Assembly: GCF_000006565.2 (NCBI RefSeq)
Contig: NC_031469.1
Coordinates: 2,190,583-2,254,582, forward strand
Reading direction: 5' to 3'
DNA from: Toxoplasma gondii ME49
Lineage: Eukaryota; Apicomplexa; Conoidasida; Eucoccidiorida; Sarcocystidae
DNA length: 64,000 nt
Shown here: in pieces, positions 59,610-64,000 of the stretch
Layout of the letters: every line of letters begins with the position of its first letter
Numbering within the stretch: position 1 is the stretch's first letter
The notes under the pieces: generated by a model
Told to the model about the DNA's origin: nothing
The model's database searches: none
Seen by the model: the letters and a program-made list of their open reading frames with translations, nothing else
Translations under genes and position numbers: made by a program

Positions 59610-59933
59610 TTAGAGCGGCCAAGGGAAACCATAAGCAGCATACTCTTTGTACGGTTCCAAATGGTTCACGCTCTCGACGCCGAAAACGCAAAAACGCAGC
59701 TTTTGACGGTATGAGTCGGGCCGGTTAGTCACGTTGAGAGGGAGCGGGAATGCTGGTTGACAGCTGTGTCTCTTCCAGAACAGTTGATGACACTCAGCTG
59801 GTCGTATATTTGCCATGCATCGCGTTTCCTTTGCGACTGGGTTTGCATCTGCCGGAAGGTAATGTCTACATCGGTTCCAACTAGCCGTCGTTACTCGTCC
59901 ACAAGTTTGCTGGTGCCTTTCGACGTGCGCCAA
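59610..59933 (-). pseudogene. Family copy G, C-terminal part
   Basis: AFPLPLNVTNRPDSYRQKLR followed by FCVFGVESVN aligns with YPSLPLIYQTESLLRKAFLF followed by VEVTANNKLVF. Only the C-terminal motif is recognisable, preceded by an unrelated-looking His/Arg-rich run. Confidence 0.4.
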
Positions 59934-61756
59934 AGCGGAGAAACGTGCGAAATTTGGCTTCTAACTCGTGGCGAATATGCAACTGTGGGTCTTGAGGTCA
60001 GTGGCATGTTCTTCTACGTGCCTTATGTTGGGTTTTTCAACCACGCATGCCAGCGCTCTTCATAAGACATCGCTTGTGTGGTTGGGCGACGTCGCAGTAC
60101 TGATTATCACTCTTGCAGCAGAATATACCAGATGGCCTCTCGCTATTTTTGTTTTCCGGAACTGGTTGAACGTGCACTTTCTAATCGATCTGAGAAGGTC
60201 ATACTGTCTGGTATCAGTTCCGTTAACGCACCCAGCTGGAGTCTTCGTGGAGATACGCATTGTGACATGCTGACGAAATGTTGCTGATACATCAGTGTTG
60301 TGTATGCGGTTACATGTTCGTGAAATCCGCCATGAAAAGCAATATTATAGTGTTGGCAGTCTCCGACGACTTGTCTTTGTGTTGGGTCTGACGATACAAG
60401 CCACAAAGTTCGATTCACCAATAGAATTCGCCTTTCAGTGGCTAAATGCCAGCTACGAAGGTACTACGTCCTGCTGCAGGAGAATGATGATCGTTACGAT
60501 TTCCTGTTGACCCGCGCGGAGGCACCTGCCGTCCTGGAAGCGGTGATCTCTCAATTAGACAAGCCGCCGCGCAGGCAACAGCAGATGTGTTTAAACGCTC
60601 ATTATCCTGACCGCTACTCGAGATGGCGAAAACCGGTTATGTAGTAAACGAAGCGGTTATACTCTCTTCACGTCGACACGGCAGACGGATGGAGTAACCG
60701 TCCTTACTGTGAGGAACATCGGAACGACTTCCTCTGAGGTATCTTCAATATGTTTAAACTGAGATGTGTATTCTGTCTGGTGATAAGGCAAACGTTATTC
60801 TGGACGACTTCCGACATTCGTTGTCTCCCTCTGTACGCTGGCCGGTGGAGCTTTGTTGCGCTTGTGAGTCACAGAATGTGAGTTCTCAGTTGTTTTTATC
60901 GGGATGCGATAGCGTGGACGTTTTACGAAGTGTCACAACTTTAGCGATGTGGGTGTGTCAACGGGAACCATAGTGACGGCAAAAGACATTTGGAAGGACG
61001 TGCATTTGCCAAGGGTACGAATCGCTACCAAGCTTTGTCAGGAGACAACACCGCAAGGCTTTCGATGAACTGAAGCCACCCGAAATGATGCGAACTGACA
61101 GAATCAGAAAGGAGGCTACAGAGGTGCTCAAGCTATCTTGGCTGACTACGCGGGACAGTGTTGGGCGTTGTTGACGGGTCAGTATGTTCTATTGAAAAGA
61201 CACAGAAGGGTTCCATTGCTCCCGCGTCGGACCCGTATCGCACGGTGAAGAAGGTGAGGAAAAATAGACCTTGGTGGTGCTTACCAATCTGCAGATGTCG
61301 TATACCTGTGAGCGTACAATGCCGTGAAGGCATCCATTTGTTCTTTCGTATTCATTACTTCGACCTTACATGACAGAAACAGGCGCTGACGGAGTCACTC
61401 TGTACAATGCACTCTGAAATACAGTTTGTAAGCACGCACGCAAAAAACGACTGGACCTGTGGCTGCGGCGGAATATTGTGTAGCTGCGATCAATGAACAG
61501 ATGTGCGACACACCACCTTATTCTTGCGTCGAATGATATACGGGCAAACAATCACTTGTTTCGGCAGCTGCGTGTACATAAATTAATTTTTGTCGTCGCT
61601 GCGGCGAACCGGAGCAGGGGCAAATCTTTTACACTCGGCCGATGCAGTGGATATGCTGAAGTAGCACAACATAGCGTAGAGTTGCCTCAGCGTGCGATAA
61701 CGGGTAATTGAGCAGTGACCAGGAAGATGCCACGATATATCATTAGCTGTACGTCG
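59934..61756. other. Between family copies, nothing recognised
   Basis: Short frames on both strands (plus 60438-60644 and 60764-60973, minus 60143-60421 and 61133-61333) without shared motifs. Confidence 0.35.
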
Positions 61757-62668
61757 TCAAACTTCAGGGAGTGAGTGGAAATCATTCTGATCGTACAACG
61801 CAGGCGATCCGTTGCCTTTGCCGTATGTCACGGCAAAAACTAGCTTATTGTTCGCGGTGACTTCTACAAACAAGAAAGCTTTGCGCAGCAATGATTCAGT
61901 CTGATATATCAACGGGAGGGATGGATATACGCAACGATGCGTTGTAAGGGCTCCGTGTTTCTCTATTCTTGTGACTGTGATATCGAATTTCCAACTGTAG
62001 AAACAGAGGCTTGCGGATGTCGTAATCACAAAGTGTATGCTTCGCCGACGAACGTGCATATTTCTTCGTGTTCGGCGCACGTGTGGAAGCACAGGTTGCT
62101 TCGTTGTTATGGTGCGGAACGTGTCGGCTCTTGTCCCGAAAAATTGATATTCCATAGTCTCTGTCACAAAATATTGACCGTGACTGTTTCCCTTCATTTG
62201 TTCGTGAAGACTGTATCCCGTAATGTGGGTGCAGTGACCGCGCACTGATACATTGTAGTGACGGATAGAACCGCCTTCCGCAACTATATCGAGCCACAAA
62301 TTGTTCAGGAACTTTTCGGGGATTTTAGGAGTGGCCACGAAGACGATAGAACCTGTCCACTGTGGTGGCGTCGGTAGACGGCAACTCGGTGTGCGAAAAA
62401 AAACTCCTCTTGCATGGTAGAACGACTGGGGGACATCGTCTTTCAACACCCAAGCGAATGTTTTGGCTACGAAATACAGAGGGGCATTGACTGCTTTTGG
62501 GCCGATGGCAGTGAGATCCACAACTGACCGGAGAAACAGGAACATGCTAAGGTAGGTCCTGAAAAGGCAAGTGGCGACGCTGTGGAGGTGAAATGGCATC
62601 TTCATATTGCGACACAGAGGGAGTAAATAACAGCTTGCACCGATGCTCAGGTAGGTGACAGCAAGCAC
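61757..62668 (-). CDS. Hypothetical secreted-family protein, intact copy of the array
   Basis: An uninterrupted frame of 303 codons. Two start regions are possible: Met1, or Met22/Met24 (positions 62605/62599), the latter giving MPFHLHSVATCLFRTYLSMF as a signal-like N-terminus. Further on come APLYFVAKTFAWVL, a PTPP turn, NLWLDIVAEGGSIRHYNVS, a basic run (HVRRTRRNMHVRRRS), a hydrophobic strand region (HFVITTSASLCFYSW), and the end motif VFAVTYGKGNGSPALYD. Alternating hydrophobic segments suggest a beta-rich fold. Several other minus-strand frames in 49.8-60 kb align with parts of it, which supports real coding history on this strand. No known family recognised; no intron needed. Expression is unproven and it might itself be a recent pseudogene. 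Confidence 0.5.
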   Translation of the reverse strand: MLAVTYLSIGASCYLLPLCRNMKMPFHLHSVATCLFRTYLSMFLFLRSVVDLTAIGPKAVNAPLYFVAKTFAWVLKDDVPQSFYHARGVFFRTPSCRLPTPPQWTGSIVFVATPKIPEKFLNNLWLDIVAEGGSIRHYNVSVRGHCTHITGYSLHEQMKGNSHGQYFVTETMEYQFFGTRADTFRTITTKQPVLPHVRRTRRNMHVRRRSIHFVITTSASLCFYSWKFDITVTRIEKHGALTTHRCVYPSLPLIYQTESLLRKAFLFVEVTANNKLVFAVTYGKGNGSPALYDQNDFHSLPEV

Positions 62669-64000
62669 CTTCCAAGAGGCGCATCCGGCCGTGTGCTTTG
62701 ACGTCCCACCGCCAACGGATGTTGCTTGAATTTCCTTCTCAGGAGAATCCAGTGTATCACATTACAGCGAATGTATTACTGAGAGATTTCTTCAGACGGG
62801 GGCTTGATTGTGTATCATTTTGATCTCCAGAGGAGTGTAGCTGACACATTTACGTCACCTTATCCTCACTGTAGTTGGCGAACGTAGCGTATGATTTCGC
62901 TTGAGTCATATCATAGTTGTATCAATGTGCGCCGCCACTTCCACTAGCCTTCGTGCAAAAACAAAAAACAACTTCAATCAATAGAAAACATCATAGTCCC
63001 TCTTGCGCGCACAAACTGGCGTTTCTTGCCTTTGTAGCAAGTAAGCTTTTCTTGCTGTGAGGAGCAAATCCAAAGCTCATGTACTGCAAGTAGGAGCATC
63101 GCCGAACCACAAAATATAGCCGTTTCTTCGGTGCGTAGCCGCATACATTACAGGATATGAACTTATCAAAGCGGTGAAAAAGCAGGGCCTCGCAGACCGT
63201 CAATTCGGCTAACAGGTCTCCCGAAATGCAAAGCCTGGACACTGTCGATAAGATCGCAGTTTTAGACTGCGTAGCATGATCTGTAGAGCTCTCCAGCGGA
63301 TGTGCGCTCTATTTAGTTTCGGAACCGAACACCATTGGATGTTGTTTACGTGAGGTTTGTGTGAGGAAACCCTAAACACAAGAAGAATCTACATGGTTGG
63401 ATAAGGTACTTGCCCTTTGACACAGCCTAAACGCCTACGACACTCTGGCATTCGTCAGAAGGTCGGATTGTCAATCATTTGTCTTGGAGTTTAACCGTGC
63501 CAACAGCGAACTGCTCTCACATCGTGGGGTTCAACAATTTCTTTCGCCCGATGCAGGCCGTGAGTGGAGCAATGCTGACGCAAAGCGATTCCATCTTCTG
63601 GTTAGCTTCTGAGTTCAGCAGCATGTTGCAGAACACAAGTGATGCAAAAAGAAAAATTGGTTTCAGGTGGCTCTCCCACATGTAAAATCACGCAGTAAGC
63701 ATTGAGCCCATGTACACGACTAGCAACATCCTAACCGCAGAAACTCCGTCTCCACCTACGCAATCCGATATAACATGATGGTCAATGAAGTCAGAGCGAT
63801 GTTTTTTCTGGGTATACACCGACAGATTGTAAGCCTATATCGTCTGGTGCATTGTGCCACGCCTAGCCAGCAAAACCCGTCTATTTGAAGAACTATGATG
63901 CAGATACGTAGGCACAAAGGGCTTTGTAGGGCCAAGACTGCCATAAGCGTTCTCCGTCTGCTCTCATGTAAATGCCTTGTTGTCTACCTTAAATTGTGTG
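62669..64000. other. Right end of window, nothing recognised
   Basis: The upstream flank of the 303-codon frame should lie at its left end. The minus frame at 62991-63242 and the plus frame at 63479-63685 are short and unassigned. Confidence 0.4.

Noticed and set aside
1..64000. tRNA, rRNA, CRISPR arrays and intact transposons
   Set aside because: I looked for T-loop-like GGTTCGAATC strings, repeated spacer arrays, and terminal repeats with transposase-like frames, and found none that hold up by eye.

Overview
The window looks like nuclear DNA of a cyst-forming coccidian apicomplexan, most likely Toxoplasma gondii or a close relative (Hammondia, Neospora). Evidence: genes cut into many short exons by GT-AG introns of about 100-900 bases, pyrimidine-rich 5' leaders, TGCATGC and TGAGACG promoter words, and scattered fragments of mitochondrial and (probably) apicoplast DNA in the nuclear sequence. 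No bacterial-type operons, rRNA, tRNA or CRISPR arrays were seen.

Layout. 1-7463: no recognisable gene; a strongly purine/pyrimidine strand-biased tract, TA microsatellites, and the probable promoter and leader of the next gene, with a diverged cytochrome b (cob) fragment in the leader. 7464-19568 (+): a 20-exon gene for the spliceosomal DEAD-box helicase PRP28/DDX23; every exon junction keeps frame, giving 1158 residues. 19569-22483: intergenic, with a second cob fragment covering the last ~44 codons. 22484-27782 (+): a 7-exon gene for a UQCC1/Cbp3-type assembly factor of respiratory complex III (697 residues), with a large hydrophilic insertion inside its domain. 27783-32200: an AT-rich stretch that reads, with UGA as Trp, like the end of the apicoplast rpoC2 gene, then one exon resembling mitochondrial ribosomal protein uL15. 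32201-33805 (-): an unrecognised protein-coding gene with one likely in-frame intron. 35154-38707 (+): a divergent NSE4, the kleisin subunit of the SMC5/6 complex, with its central exons not fully resolved.

38708-64000 is very different: no conserved housekeeping gene, only short open frames. By eye, several minus-strand frames from 49.8 to 62.7 kb align with each other, and one copy (61757-62668, 303 codons) is uninterrupted. I read this as an array of mostly decayed copies of a coccidian-specific, probably secreted, protein family. The same area holds a ~236-base tandem repeat (three copies, 55739-56450), possible plus-strand signal-anchor ORFs, and isolated exon-like pieces that encode hydrophobic segments.

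The three identified genes act in different processes (mRNA splicing, complex III assembly, chromosome maintenance) and share no operon-like logic. The most novel material is the decayed family array and the organelle DNA insertions.
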